Below the pieces are notes generated by a model. The model made no database searches and was not told the origin of the DNA. It saw only the letters and a program-made list of their open reading frames with translations. From Pseudonocardia autotrophica (GTDB lineage Bacteria; Actinomycetota; Actinomycetes; Mycobacteriales; Pseudonocardiaceae), in contig NZ_AP018920.1 in NCBI RefSeq assembly GCF_003945385.1, positions 4,092,001 to 4,156,000 on the forward strand: DNA of 64,000 nucleotides, written 5' to 3'. Position numbers and translations under genes: made by a program. This document shows positions 26,129 through 35,075 of the stretch, one piece after another. Position 1 is the first letter of the stretch, and each line of letters opens with the position of its first letter.

Positions 26129-26755
26129 TCAGACCTCGCCGGCCCCCGTCTCCAGCACCCGGCGCCACTGCTCCGCGACGACGGGGGCGAGCCGCCGCGT
26201 GTCCACGGCGTCGGGGTCGAGCAGGACCTGCAACGCGATGCCCCGCAACTGCCCCAGTAGTGCCACGGCGACCTCGTCCGGATCGACGTCGGAGCGGACG
26301 GAACCCGACTCGACGCCGGCCTCGACATCGGAGCGCAGGTCGGCACGGAACCTGTGGTCGCGTTCCCGGAAGGTCTCCGACAGCTCGGGGTCGGTGACCG
26401 CCTCGGCCCACAGCAACAGGAAAGCCCGGTTCATCGGGCCGAGATCACCCAGGGCACCGACGTAGCCGCGCACCAGCAGCAGCAACCGCTCCAGCCCGGG
26501 CGCGGTGTCGGCGAGGCCCGGGACGAAACCGCTCTGCGTCGCCCGGGCCAGCGCGTCGAGCAACGCCCGCTTCGAGCCGAAGTGATGGGTGACGATGCCC
26601 CGGCTGTAGCCGGCCCGCTCGCCGACCCGGGCCAGGGTCAGCGCCCGCACCCCCGACTCGACGACCAGATCCGCGGCGGCGGTGAGCAGCGCCGATCCGG
26701 TGTACTCCCGTCGCTCCTGCTGCGTGCGCCGCCCGGCCCGCTCCCCCACTGGCAT
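26129..26755 (-). CDS. TetR/AcrR family transcriptional regulator
   Basis: A 208-residue regulator with the DNA-binding region LLTAAADLVVESGVRALTLA and VGERAGYSRGIVTHHFGSK, and an all-helical ligand domain. It is divergent from the DUF1330/hydrolase pair, and a palindrome with arms ATACTTG and CAAGTAT lies in the spacer, so it most likely represses that pair. Confidence 0.88.
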   Translation of the reverse strand: MPVGERAGRRTQQERREYTGSALLTAAADLVVESGVRALTLARVGERAGYSRGIVTHHFGSKRALLDALARATQSGFVPGLADTAPGLERLLLLVRGYVGALGDLGPMNRAFLLLWAEAVTDPELSETFRERDHRFRADLRSDVEAGVESGSVRSDVDPDEVAVALLGQLRGIALQVLLDPDAVDTRRLAPVVAEQWRRVLETGAGEV

Positions 26756-26776
26756 GGGCGGATCCTAAGCGGATCG

Positions 26777-26802
26777 ATACTTGCGTGTCACTACACAAGT
26801 AT
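26777..26802. promoter_or_regulatory. 26-bp TetR operator candidate
   Basis: Arms ATACTTG (26777-26783) and CAAGTAT (26796-26802) are perfect inverted repeats around a 12-base centre. It covers the GTG at 26785, which argues that this GTG is not a start codon. Confidence 0.6.
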
Positions 26803-26832
26803 GTGAGAGTTCGGGGACCCCACGACGAGGAG

Positions 26833-27207
26833 ATGGCCGTGATCGAGATCGAGGACCGGGAACTGGACGTGCTGCTGGCGCAGGACCCCGGCGGGCCGGT
26901 GGTGATGCTCAACCTGCTCCGGTTCCGGCCCGACGGAGGACGCGAGAGCTACCAGCGTTACGTCGAGCACCTCAACACCGGCATCAACGAGCGGTACGGA
27001 CTGCAGGTCGACTACCTCGGCGAGGGCCAGCGTGCGCTCGTGGCCGAGGACGGGCAGGCGCGGGACGCGGTCGTGCTGGTCCGCTACCCCAGCCGGCAGG
27101 CGTTCGCAGACATGGTCCGCGACCCCGACTACCGCGCCGGGGCGCACCTGCGCAGTGCCGCGCTGATCGAGTCCGTCCTGCAGCCGACCACACCGATCCG
27201 GCCGTGA
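26833..27207 (+). CDS. DUF1330 family protein (dimeric alpha-beta barrel)
   Basis: About 124 residues: PVVMLNLLRFRPDGGRESYQ, YLGEGQRALVAEDG and VVLVRYPSRQAFADMVRDPD are typical of DUF1330, a ferredoxin-like dimer seen next to many catabolic genes. The start may be the ATG at 26833 or the GTG at 26839, the latter better spaced from GAGGAG at 26827-26832. The stop overlaps the next gene by four bases (GTGA). Divergent TetR control is likely. Confidence 0.82.
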   Translation: MAVIEIEDRELDVLLAQDPGGPVVMLNLLRFRPDGGRESYQRYVEHLNTGINERYGLQVDYLGEGQRALVAEDGQARDAVVLVRYPSRQAFADMVRDPDYRAGAHLRSAALIESVLQPTTPIRP

Positions 27208-27962
27208 CCCGGACGCCGGCCGTGTTCGTCCACGGCAATCCCGAGACCGCCGCGATCTGGGCGCCGCTGCTGCGCGAGCTCGACCGCGACGACGTGACGT
27301 GCCTGTCCCCGCCCGGCTTCGGCGCCCCGCTGCCCGACGACTTCGGTGCGACCGTCACCGACTACCGGGACTGGCTGATCGGCGAGCTCGAGGCGTTCGA
27401 CGAGCCGGTCGACCTCGTCGGGCACGACTGGGGCGGCGGGCACGTCGTCGGGGTCGCCATGACCCGGCCGGACCTGCTCCGCAGCTGGGTCAGCGACGCG
27501 GTCGGACTCTTCGACCCCGACTACGTCTGGCACGATCTCGCGCGGGAATGGCAGACGCCCGGTCGCGGCGAGACCGCGGTCGCCGACCGCTTCGGCGCAC
27601 CGCTGAGCGAGCGGGTCGAATCCCTGGTCGGGCGTGGCATCAGCCGACCGGTCGCCGAGCAGGTCGCGGCCGGGCAGGACGAGGCGATGGGACGCGCGGT
27701 CCTCACGCTCTACCGCTCCGCCGTCCAGCCCGCGATGGCCCGGCTCGGTGAGCACCTGCACCGCGCCGCCGAGCGCCCCGGCCTGGCCGTCATCGCCACC
27801 GCCGACCACGTCGGCGGTGGCGAAACCCTGCGACAGCGATCCGCGACGAGGGCCGGCGCCGCGACCGCCGTGCTCCCCGGGCTGGGTCACTGGTGGATGG
27901 ACCAGGACCCGCAGCTCGGAGCCCGGACGCTGGCGACATTCTGGAACTCGCCGGGGTCCTGA
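27204..27962 (+). CDS. Alpha/beta-hydrolase, haloalkane dehalogenase/epoxide hydrolase-like
   Basis: A 252-residue protein starting at GTG 27204. VFVHGNPETAAIW carries the HGNP oxyanion motif; the nucleophile elbow is GHDWGGGH, that is Asp followed by Trp rather than Ser, as in haloalkane dehalogenases and epoxide hydrolases; LGHWWMDQDP gives the His. It is shorter than typical dehalogenases (about 290), with a reduced cap. The nucleophile indicates an alkyl-ester mechanism, but dehalogenation itself is not shown. Translationally coupled to DUF1330. Confidence 0.82.
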   Translation: MTRTPAVFVHGNPETAAIWAPLLRELDRDDVTCLSPPGFGAPLPDDFGATVTDYRDWLIGELEAFDEPVDLVGHDWGGGHVVGVAMTRPDLLRSWVSDAVGLFDPDYVWHDLAREWQTPGRGETAVADRFGAPLSERVESLVGRGISRPVAEQVAAGQDEAMGRAVLTLYRSAVQPAMARLGEHLHRAAERPGLAVIATADHVGGGETLRQRSATRAGAATAVLPGLGHWWMDQDPQLGARTLATFWNSPGS

Positions 27963-27983
27963 CCGCAGCCGCTCCCGGCGCGG

Positions 27984-28319
27984 TCACCCGACGGTCAGCA
28001 CGATCTTGCCCTGGATGTGGCCGCGGGCGGCCCGCTCGTGCGCCGCGCGGGCGTCGTGCAGCGGGAACGTGCTGTCGATCGCCACCCGCAGCGTGCCGCG
28101 CTCGACCAGGCGTCCGATCTCGGCGAGCCGGGCGCCGTTCGAGCGGACCTGGGTGGAGGTGACCGTGACGCCCAGCCGCGCGTTCTCCTCGTCGTCGAAC
28201 TCGCCGAAGTACACCGGGTAGAGGGAGCCGCCGCGCTTGAGGGTGCGCAGGAACCGCCTGCTCCCGGGTCCCCCGAGCCGGTCCTGGTCGGCCCCGTTCA
28301 CCGACGTCGACCGGATCAC
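27984..28319 (-). pseudogene. C-terminal fragment of a zinc-type quinone oxidoreductase (MDR)
   Basis: The segment reads LGGPGSRRFLRTLKRGGSLY, then RLAEIGRLVERGTLRVAIDS and HERAARGHIQGKIVLTVG, the last third of NADPH:quinone oxidoreductase-like MDR enzymes. The catalytic and most of the cofactor domain are missing, and the upstream part (before about 28290) is unrelated, so this is a truncated remnant. Confidence 0.6.
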
Positions 28320-28739
28320 GCGCCGGTCCCGGATACCGCGTCGTCACCCCCGGCCGGGCGGGATGAGCGCCTTGAGTGCGGGAACTTCTCGGCGGTGATC
28401 AGCGTAGGCTGCGTCGTCAGGTGCGCCTCCGGGGGCGTCGGCACGACGCGGGCGGGCGGCACGGGGGCACCGCTCCAACCGGGACTGGTCACGTTTGCAG
28501 CCGACGGGCCCGGCCAGCCTGCCGACCTCCTCCACGAACTTCGCGGCCTGCTCGGCTGGCACGACGGTGATGAAGTCGTCGTGGGAGCCCCACACCGGGT
28601 GATCGCCGCCAAGCGTGACCGGGCGCAGCTCGTCGACCTCTCCCGCGCCGGGATGGACGGGGTGATCCTCGGCTTCCTCATCCGGAGGCGAGCGTGGCCT
28701 GAACAATGACCGGGACGGCAACGGCCACCGTTCCCACGT
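28320..28739. other. 420-bp region with possible decayed coding sequence
   Basis: Both strands show high GC3 in one frame. On the plus strand RAQLVDLSRAGMDGVILGFL resembles the end of LLM-class flavin monooxygenases; on the minus strand VWGSHDDFITVVPAEQAAKF also looks coding. Neither can be extended to a whole gene and no start signals are seen. It is probably another remnant between two truncated genes. Confidence 0.3.
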
Positions 28740-29927
28740 TCATCCGGTGCGCAGCCAGCGCGCGGACCCGACGGCACCCACGGCGAGCATCACCACGACC
28801 ACCCCGCACAGCGCCGACGCCACCGGCGCCAGGCCCCACACGTCGACCGCGGCCCCGGCCAGCAGGCTCGCGACGGCGGCCGCGAGGTAGCAGTACAGGT
28901 AGACCGCGGCGAGAGTACCGGCGTGCGCGCCCGCCGGGCTCCGGGCGAGCAGCACCCGCATCGCACCGGCGAACGCGACACCGAACCCGGCCCCGGCCAC
29001 GACCGCGGCGGCGAGGTACGCGGCGAAGCTCCCGATGGCGATCGCCCCGACGAACCCGGCCGCGCCCGTTGCCAGCACGGCGGCCCCGCCGGTCAGTGCG
29101 CGGGCGGCGGGCAGCCGGGCGGCCGCGAGCCCCGCCGCCGGGCCGGCGAGATGATATACGGCGACGGCCATCGCACCGCTGAACAGGTCGTCGCGGCCCA
29201 GCACGAAGGCGGCCAGCGATGGCGCCAGCGCCTGGGTGAACCCGCCGAGGACATAGGTCGCCGCGACGACGAGGCACACCATCGGGAACACCCCGCGCGC
29301 GGCCGCGGGCACCCGGACCTCCGGCCGCAGCGAGCGCAGCGCACCGGGGCGCCGGGCCGCCGTCTCCGGCAGCAGGGCGAGCGCCCCGGCGGCCACGACC
29401 AGCAGTCCCGCCGCGGTGACGAACGACCAGACGGGCGCGCCGTCCGGTGCGAGCTGCACCGCGGCTCCGGAGGCGAGCGCCCCGAGCGCGATGCCGCCCG
29501 GCGGCGCGCCGCTGGTGATCGCCCCGGCCAGCCCGGGGCGCGCCGGGGGCGCCAGATCGACGACGTAGGCGCCGAGCGCGCCGAGCGCGAGCCCCACCGA
29601 CGCGCCCTGGATCGCCCGCCCGACGATCAGCGGCAGCGCCGAGTCCACGGTCGTGAGGACCAGGCAGGCCACCGCGCCGATGATCAGCGCGGGCACCGCA
29701 ACCCGACGCCTGCCCACGTGGTCGGACAGGCTGCCGCAGCACAGCAGGGCGATCAGCAGCGGCACGATGTAGACGGCGAACGCACCGGTGAGCGCGACCG
29801 TCGAGATGCCGTACGCCTGCTGGTAGACGACGTAGAGCGGCGCCGGCACCCCGGCGACGCCGCAGACCACCACGAAGGCCAGCGACGCCGTCGCGAATGC
29901 TGTCGGGCGGGATCGGGACCGGAACAC
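28740..29927 (-). CDS. MFS transporter
   Basis: A 395-residue, 12-helix major facilitator beginning with RSRPTAFATASLAFVVVCGV. The loop after helix 2 (LSDHVGRRRVAVPAL) is motif A, and helix 4/5 contains the RAIQGASVGLALGALGAYVV stretch. The substrate is unknown; related proteins export drugs or take up aromatic acids. No frameshift is seen, unlike the other two MFS genes in this window. An IS630-type element lies 60 bases upstream of its start and may have changed its promoter. Confidence 0.87.
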   Translation of the reverse strand: MFRSRSRPTAFATASLAFVVVCGVAGVPAPLYVVYQQAYGISTVALTGAFAVYIVPLLIALLCCGSLSDHVGRRRVAVPALIIGAVACLVLTTVDSALPLIVGRAIQGASVGLALGALGAYVVDLAPPARPGLAGAITSGAPPGGIALGALASGAAVQLAPDGAPVWSFVTAAGLLVVAAGALALLPETAARRPGALRSLRPEVRVPAAARGVFPMVCLVVAATYVLGGFTQALAPSLAAFVLGRDDLFSGAMAVAVYHLAGPAAGLAAARLPAARALTGGAAVLATGAAGFVGAIAIGSFAAYLAAAVVAGAGFGVAFAGAMRVLLARSPAGAHAGTLAAVYLYCYLAAAVASLLAGAAVDVWGLAPVASALCGVVVVMLAVGAVGSARWLRTG

Positions 29928-29988
29928 CGGGCCTCAGGCCGCCGGGACGGCGGAAGAAGGAGCATCGGGGATCACGGATCCGAGGCTA

Positions 29989-31186
29989 GTGCCTCGTCAG
30001 GAAACGTTGGGGGCGTAACCGGCCAGCTTGATCGACTGGGCCGGCGAGCGCGAGGCTGTCGCTGGAGGTGGGCGATGGCTCGACAGCCTGAGGTGTTCGT
30101 CCGGGAGTTGGACCCGGCCGACGCGGAGCGTCTGGTGAAGATCACCAGGACTGCGCGGGACCGGGTCCGACTGCGCCGGGCGGGGATCGTGCTGGCCTCG
30201 GTGCAGGGCCGCAGCGCCACCGAGGCGGCGGCGATGTTCGCCGCCACGGCCCAGTACGCGCGGGAGGTGATCCACGCGTTCAACGAGAAGGGGTTCGCCG
30301 GGCTGGACCCAAAATGGAGCGGGGGCCGACCCCGTAGGTTCGGCCCCGATGCCCGCGAGCTGATCTGCCGGGTCGCCCGCACCCCGCCGCAGGACCTCAA
30401 GTTGCCGTTCACCACGTGGAGCCTGACCAAGCTGGTCGCCCACCTGCGCGAGCGGCATCGGATCGTGGGGAGCACCGAGACCGTGCGTCAGGTCCTGCGC
30501 GATGCCGGTGTGCGCTGGCAGGCCACCAAGACCTGGAAGACCAGTCGGGACCCGGAGTTCACCGTGAAGATGAACCGGATCCTGGAGCTCTATGACCAGG
30601 CCGCAGCCGGGCAGATCCCCGACGGTGGGCGCGTTATCTGCGTCGATGAGTTCGGGCCGCTGAACCTGCAGCCCCGACCAGGGCGGGGATGGTTCCCCAG
30701 CGGGCGACCAGCGCGGCTGCGCGCGACCTACAACCGCGTCGGCGGGGTGCGGCACGTGTTCGGGGCACTGGATCTGGCCTCGGGCCAGATGTTCTACCGG
30801 TTCCGGGACCCGAAGCGCTGGCAGGAGTTCCTCGCCTTCCTCAAGCAGCTGCGTGCCCGGTTCCCGACCGGACGGCTGCATGTCGTGTGCGACAACTTCT
30901 CCCCGCACCGCAAGGCTCAGGTCGCCGACTGGTGCGCCGGCCACGACGTCGAGTTGGTGTTCACCCCGACCAACGCCTCGTGGTTGAACTGGATCGAGTG
31001 CGAGTTCACGGCGCTGCGCTACTTCACCCTCGACGGCAGCGACTACCCCTCCCACACCGCCCAAGAAGCCTCGATCGCCGGCTACATCCGGTGGGCCAAC
31101 AGACACGCGACCCCGAAACGGCACTTCGCCCCCGAGTCCAAGATCCGCAGACCGGATTACCTACCGAACGTTGCCTGACGAGGCAC
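29989..31186 (+). mobile_element. Complete IS630-family insertion sequence
   Basis: Terminal inverted repeats start GTGCCTCGTCAGG at 29989 and end CCTGACGAGGCAC at 31186, extending with mismatches through AACGTT. TA dinucleotides flank both ends (29987-29988 and 31187-31188), the target duplication expected for the IS630/Tc1 group. Length 1198 bases with a single intact transposase gene. A right-end copy with one mismatch over 32 bases persists at 42201-42232. Confidence 0.85.
30075..31178 (+). CDS. IS630-family transposase
   Basis: A 367-residue DDE transposase starting MARQPEVFVRELDPADAERL. The N-terminal helix-turn-helix covers about residues 20-110 (RRAGIVLASVQGRSATEAAA, then VIHAFNEKGFAGLDP). 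Catalytic residues are seen in VICVDEFGPLN (first Asp), LHVVCDNFSPH (second Asp) and SWLNWIECEF (Glu). Its TGA stop lies within the right terminal repeat. The reading frame is intact, so the element may be active. Confidence 0.92.
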   Translation: MARQPEVFVRELDPADAERLVKITRTARDRVRLRRAGIVLASVQGRSATEAAAMFAATAQYAREVIHAFNEKGFAGLDPKWSGGRPRRFGPDARELICRVARTPPQDLKLPFTTWSLTKLVAHLRERHRIVGSTETVRQVLRDAGVRWQATKTWKTSRDPEFTVKMNRILELYDQAAAGQIPDGGRVICVDEFGPLNLQPRPGRGWFPSGRPARLRATYNRVGGVRHVFGALDLASGQMFYRFRDPKRWQEFLAFLKQLRARFPTGRLHVVCDNFSPHRKAQVADWCAGHDVELVFTPTNASWLNWIECEFTALRYFTLDGSDYPSHTAQEASIAGYIRWANRHATPKRHFAPESKIRRPDYLPNVA

Positions 31187-31222
31187 TAGCGAACGCACCA
31201 CTGTCAAGGTGAGGTTTACAAC

Positions 31223-31831
31223 GTGACCGAGAAATTGACAGAGGCGGCGCGGGTGCTGCGAAGCCGTACCGATGCCCTTCTCGCGGCACGTGTCCTGACG
31301 CAGGAGCGGGACTGGGCCGGCTCGATCGAGCAGGCCCTGCACGTCCGTTCGGCCGCCGACGACGTCGTGCGAGTCGTCGTGCAGCAGGCCCGAGAGGGCG
31401 GCGCCACGTGGCAGGTCGTCGGCGATGCGCTCGGTGTGAGCAGGCAGGCAGCGTTCCAGCGCTACGGAAAGCCCATCGACCCCAGAACAGGAAACCCCAT
31501 GAACACCACGCCGCTCCCCGCTGCCGCCGACCTGGCGACGTCGACGATCGAGGATCTGGTGGCCGGGCGCTGGTCACGGGTGACCGCAGAGTTCGATCCG
31601 GCCATGCGCGACGGCCTGTCGGAGGATTCACTCGCCGCCGCATGGGCGCAGATCATCGGCCTGTCCGGGGCCTTCGAGGAACACGGAGCACCGGACGTCA
31701 CCCGCGCCGGGGACGTGACGATCACCAACACCCGGCTCTCGATGGAAGCGGGCGAGTACACCGCCCGAATCACCTACCGCGACGACCGGAGCATCGCCGG
31801 GTTGTTCCTTCTCCCGGAGGGTGCGGCGTGA
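31223..31831 (+). CDS. Helix-turn-helix plus DUF3887 protein
   Basis: A 202-residue protein. Residues 1-90 hold a helix-turn-helix (GGATWQVVGDALGVSRQAAF then QRYGKP) of the kind found in small actinobacterial sigma-like or ParB-like DNA binders; residues 100-200 match DUF3887 (ATSTIEDLVAGRWSRVTAEF, SEDSLAAAWAQIIGLSGAFE). DUF3887 usually occurs in secreted or membrane contexts, so the fusion to a cytoplasmic DNA-binding part is unusual. The stop overlaps the start of a CPBP protease gene (GTGA), so the two act together. The IS630 element ends 35 bases upstream. Confidence 0.75.
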   Translation: MTEKLTEAARVLRSRTDALLAARVLTQERDWAGSIEQALHVRSAADDVVRVVVQQAREGGATWQVVGDALGVSRQAAFQRYGKPIDPRTGNPMNTTPLPAAADLATSTIEDLVAGRWSRVTAEFDPAMRDGLSEDSLAAAWAQIIGLSGAFEEHGAPDVTRAGDVTITNTRLSMEAGEYTARITYRDDRSIAGLFLLPEGAA

Positions 31832-32811
31832 CCTCGACACAGACCGGCGGGCAGCCCCTGTCGGACAGCGGCCGCAGCGCCCGGCTCGGCCCGACCGATC
31901 TGAGATCGATCGCCGTGTTCCTCGTACTGGCGTTCGGCCTCGCCTGGCTCGTCACGCTCCCGCTCTGGCTCGGCGACGGACTCACCGATCCCGCGTTCCT
32001 GCCCCTGGCCACGGTCATGATGACGACCCCGGCGATCGCCGCCCTGGTCGTGCTGTTCGTCGTGGAGCGGCCGGCGCACAAGTGGCAGTCGCTCGGCTTG
32101 TGGCCGCTGCGACCCCTGCGACGGCTCTGCGGCTACATCGCGACCGGCATCGCCGTGTCCATGGCACTCGTACTCGTCGCGCTGCCGATCGGGGCACTGC
32201 TCGGGGTCTACCCGGCCGACTTCACCCACTTCTCCACCTTCCGGCAGGCCCTGGAGTCCCAACTCGGACCCGACCTGGTGCCCGCATCGGTCGGCCCGCT
32301 CATCACCGCGCAGCTCGCCCTGGTCCCGGTGGCGGCATTGATCGGCGTGCTCCCGGCGCTGGGCGAGGAGATCGGGTGGCGGGGGTGGCTGCTGCCGAAG
32401 CTGATGCCGCTCGGTGCAGTTCCGGCGATCCTGGTCTCCGGCGTCATCTGGGGCACCTGGCATGCCCCGGTCGTCCTGCTCGGATACAACTATTCCGACG
32501 CGCCCGGCTGGCTGGGCGTGGCCTCGATGGTCGGTATGTGCACTGTGGTGGGCGCGGTCTTCGGCTGGCTGCGGCTCCGTTCGGGCTCGGTGTGGCCCGC
32601 AGCCCTCGCGCACTCCGCGTTCAACGCGACGGGCGCATCGTTCCTCCTGTTCGCCCAGGCCGGAGTTCCCATCGACACCACCCGGGCGACCATCCTCGGC
32701 TGGAGCGGCTGGATCGTGCCGCTGGCACTGGTCGCCCTGCTCGTCGCCACCGGACGGTTCGCCGCCCCGGCACGCCCCGATGACCGCGACCGGACGAGCC
32801 ACCACGGGTGA
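31828..32811 (+). CDS. CPBP family intramembrane metalloprotease
   Basis: A 327-residue membrane protein with about eight helices. The three Abi/CPBP motifs are clear: EEIGWRGWLLPKL (Glu-Glu and Arg), GVIWGTWHAPVVLL (His) and ALAHSAFNAT (His-x3-Asn). Such proteins cleave substrates within the membrane; in bacteria they are tied to bacteriocin self-immunity, maturation or signalling. It starts at GTG 31828 overlapping the upstream stop, so it is co-translated with the HTH-DUF3887 protein. Confidence 0.9.
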   Translation: MTSTQTGGQPLSDSGRSARLGPTDLRSIAVFLVLAFGLAWLVTLPLWLGDGLTDPAFLPLATVMMTTPAIAALVVLFVVERPAHKWQSLGLWPLRPLRRLCGYIATGIAVSMALVLVALPIGALLGVYPADFTHFSTFRQALESQLGPDLVPASVGPLITAQLALVPVAALIGVLPALGEEIGWRGWLLPKLMPLGAVPAILVSGVIWGTWHAPVVLLGYNYSDAPGWLGVASMVGMCTVVGAVFGWLRLRSGSVWPAALAHSAFNATGASFLLFAQAGVPIDTTRATILGWSGWIVPLALVALLVATGRFAAPARPDDRDRTSHHG

Positions 32812-32820
32812 GTGACGGGA

Positions 32821-33684
32821 TCAGCGCCCCAGAGGGCGACGCAGGCGCCGGTGGAGGAGGGCGAGGGCCGCCACGGCCAGCAGCAGGTGCAGGGCGACCT
32901 CCGTCCAGTGCATCGGCCAGCGCAGTTCCAGCGGCCGGACCGACACCCAGTTGCCGTCGATGCCCGCGGCGTTCAGGCAGGCCACGTCGTCCTGCATGCA
33001 GTTCGTCCCGAGTGGGCGCAGCCCGCCGCCGGTCAGCGTGTAGCCGCTGTCCAGCAGCTGGTCCCGGTCGGCGTCGACGGAGCCGCCGTGCGGCAGCGGG
33101 CCGGTGCGCAGCACCGGCGGGACGAGCACGTTCCGCAGGGCGGCCAGTGCCACCTCGGTCCCGACGACCGCGGCCAGCGTCAGCGCCGACGCGGCAGGCA
33201 CCCGGCGCAGGAGGAGACCGAGCAGGGCGCCGACCGCGATCGCGGAGAGGGTACGGGCCATGGGCAGCAGGCCGGTCGAGGAGAACTCCTCCAGCGAGTA
33301 CCACTGGCCCGATCCGTTGAACGGCGCCAGCGCCGCGGTCGCCGCCGTGACGGCGACCAGGGTCGCGCCGCCCACCAGGACCAGCGACGTCGTCGCCCAG
33401 CGGCGCCGGGAGACCCCCTGGCTCAGCAGGAGCACGTGGGTGCCGCGTTCCAGGTCCCCGGCGAGCAGCGGAGCCCCGACGAACGCTCCGGCCAGCGCCG
33501 GGGCGAGCGTCGTGAGTGCGGCCAGCACCTGCGAGGCGTCGGCCATCAGGATGCCGTCCAGGCCGACGGCGTCGTCGAGCCGTCCGGTCGCGGCGAGCAC
33601 GGCCATCGCCACGCACGCGGCGACGGCGACGGCCGCGGTCGTGAGCAGCACGGTGCGGTTGTTGCGCCAGATCACCCAGGTCAT
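32821..33684 (-). CDS. ABC transporter permease
   Basis: A 287-residue membrane protein beginning MTWVIWRNNRTVLLTTAA, a typical start for ABC-2-like permeases of the YtrC/D kind. Six hydrophobic helices are seen, with a conserved ERGTHVLLLSQGVSRRRW loop and an extracellular segment with two cysteines (NCMQDDVACLN). It is the last gene of the GntR-ATPase-permease operon, its start overlapping the ATPase stop by four bases (ATGA). It ends 10 bases from the end of the convergent CPBP gene. Confidence 0.87.
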   Translation of the reverse strand: MTWVIWRNNRTVLLTTAAVAVAACVAMAVLAATGRLDDAVGLDGILMADASQVLAALTTLAPALAGAFVGAPLLAGDLERGTHVLLLSQGVSRRRWATTSLVLVGGATLVAVTAATAALAPFNGSGQWYSLEEFSSTGLLPMARTLSAIAVGALLGLLLRRVPAASALTLAAVVGTEVALAALRNVLVPPVLRTGPLPHGGSVDADRDQLLDSGYTLTGGGLRPLGTNCMQDDVACLNAAGIDGNWVSVRPLELRWPMHWTEVALHLLLAVAALALLHRRLRRPLGR

Positions 33685-34556
33685 CGGTCCTCCGCACGGT
33701 CGTCGGCGGTACGCAGGTAGGCCGTGATCACCTCGAGCAATCCGGGCGTGCTCGTCCGCCAGCCCGGCGTCGCGCCGATCGGCCCGCCCCGCACCAGGAC
33801 GGTCTGGTTGCGCCCGTGCACCCGCTGTTCGACGACGGTGTGCCCGTCGGACCAGGCGGTGCTCCCGGCCGGGCCGTCGAGCAGCCGGTGCTCGGTGAGC
33901 AGGTCGTCGGTGTCGGAGTCGATCAGTACCCGACCGCGGTCCAGGAACAGCACCCGGTCGCAGCTGTTCTGCAGGTCCTCGATCTCGTGCGAGGCCAGCA
34001 CCGCGGCGGCCCCGGTGTTCGCGACGTGCGCGGTGACAGCGGCCAGCACCCGGCGCCGGGTCAACGGATCGAGCCCGGCCAGCGGCTCGTCGAGCAGCAG
34101 CAGGTCCGGGGTGCTGCCGAGTACCAGCGCGACTGCGAGCATCGCCCGCTGCCCGCTCGACAACGCCTGCACCCGGCTGCCGTGCGGCAGGGCTCCGACG
34201 AGATCGGCCGCGCGGTCGTCGTCCCACCGGCCCGGGTTGAGCGCCCGGCCCAGTCGCAGCGTCTCGTGCACGGTGAACGACGCGGGCAGCGGCCGGGCCT
34301 GGTCGAGGTAGCCGACGGCCGGATGCGGACCACCGGCGGGCACCGGCGCCCCGAGCACCTCGGCGGTGCCCTCCGACGGCACGTCGAGCCCGGCCAGCAG
34401 GCCGAGCAGCGTCGACTTGCCCGCGCCCGGCGCGCCGGTCAGCGCGACGACGGAGCCGGGCTCGACGGTCAGCGCACAGTCACGCAACGCCCGGGTCCGG
34501 CCGTGCCGGCGGCCGAGCCCGGAGGTGCGCACCGCGACGATCTCTGCGGTGGTCAT
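33681..34556 (-). CDS. ABC transporter ATP-binding protein
   Basis: A 291-residue ATPase: Walker A GAPGAGKSTLLGLLAGL near residue 40, Q-loop around YLDQARPL, signature LSSGQRAMLAVALVLGS and Walker B LLLLDEPLAGLD, with the H-loop SHEIEDL. It belongs to the drug/bacitracin-type exporters controlled by small GntR proteins. Both ends overlap the neighbouring genes by four bases, so the three are a tight operon. Confidence 0.93.
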   Translation of the reverse strand: MTTAEIVAVRTSGLGRRHGRTRALRDCALTVEPGSVVALTGAPGAGKSTLLGLLAGLDVPSEGTAEVLGAPVPAGGPHPAVGYLDQARPLPASFTVHETLRLGRALNPGRWDDDRAADLVGALPHGSRVQALSSGQRAMLAVALVLGSTPDLLLLDEPLAGLDPLTRRRVLAAVTAHVANTGAAAVLASHEIEDLQNSCDRVLFLDRGRVLIDSDTDDLLTEHRLLDGPAGSTAWSDGHTVVEQRVHGRNQTVLVRGGPIGATPGWRTSTPGLLEVITAYLRTADDRAEDR

Positions 34557-34945
34557 GCTTCTCCTCGGTCGTAGTGCCGGTCGAGGATGGCGCGCACGAG
34601 CGCGTCGATCTCCTCCCGGCTCAGCCCGGCCGCGACGGCGCGAGCGGCCCAGTCCTCCAGCTCGGCCCGCAACGGCGAGCTCGCGGCCGGGCCCGCGGCG
34701 ACCGCGTCCGAGCGGATGAACGTCCCGACCCCCCGTTTCGCCTCGACCAGCCCGTCCCGCTCCAGCTCCCGGTAGGCCTTGAGCACGGTGTTCGGGTTGA
34801 TCGCGGTTGCCTCGACGACCTCACGGGCCGTCGGCAGCCGGTCCCCGGCCCGCAGGGTGCCCAGCAGCAGCGCTTCCTTCGTCTGCCGAACGATCTGGAC
34901 GTACGCGGCCACCCCGGAGCGCCGGTCGATCCGGTACTCGATCAC
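34553..34945 (-). CDS. GntR family regulator, YtrA subfamily
   Basis: A 130-residue protein with the winged helix AYVQIVRQTKEALLLGTLRA, LPTAREVVEATAINPNTVLK and LVEAKRGVGTFI, followed by only a short C-terminal tail, as in YtrA-type regulators that govern their own ABC exporter operon. It is the first gene of the operon and likely autoregulatory, responding to a cell-wall-active compound. Confidence 0.88.
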   Translation of the reverse strand: MIEYRIDRRSGVAAYVQIVRQTKEALLLGTLRAGDRLPTAREVVEATAINPNTVLKAYRELERDGLVEAKRGVGTFIRSDAVAAGPAASSPLRAELEDWAARAVAAGLSREEIDALVRAILDRHYDRGEA

Positions 34946-35075
34946 CGCTGTCCCCCTCCGGACGGTGTGGTGTCACATCATGCGGGCCGGGTCCCGGTCC
35001 CCCACCGGCACCCGGCCCGCCGGCCGGTCCGCGCGCTCCCCGGATCCCCTCGTCCCGGGGAGCGCCGACCGTGGC

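Noticed and set aside
28923..30074. Long plus-strand frame that reads into the IS630 transposase
   Set aside because: The part before 30075 is antisense to the MFS gene and outside the inverted repeat, so the transposase starts at 30075.
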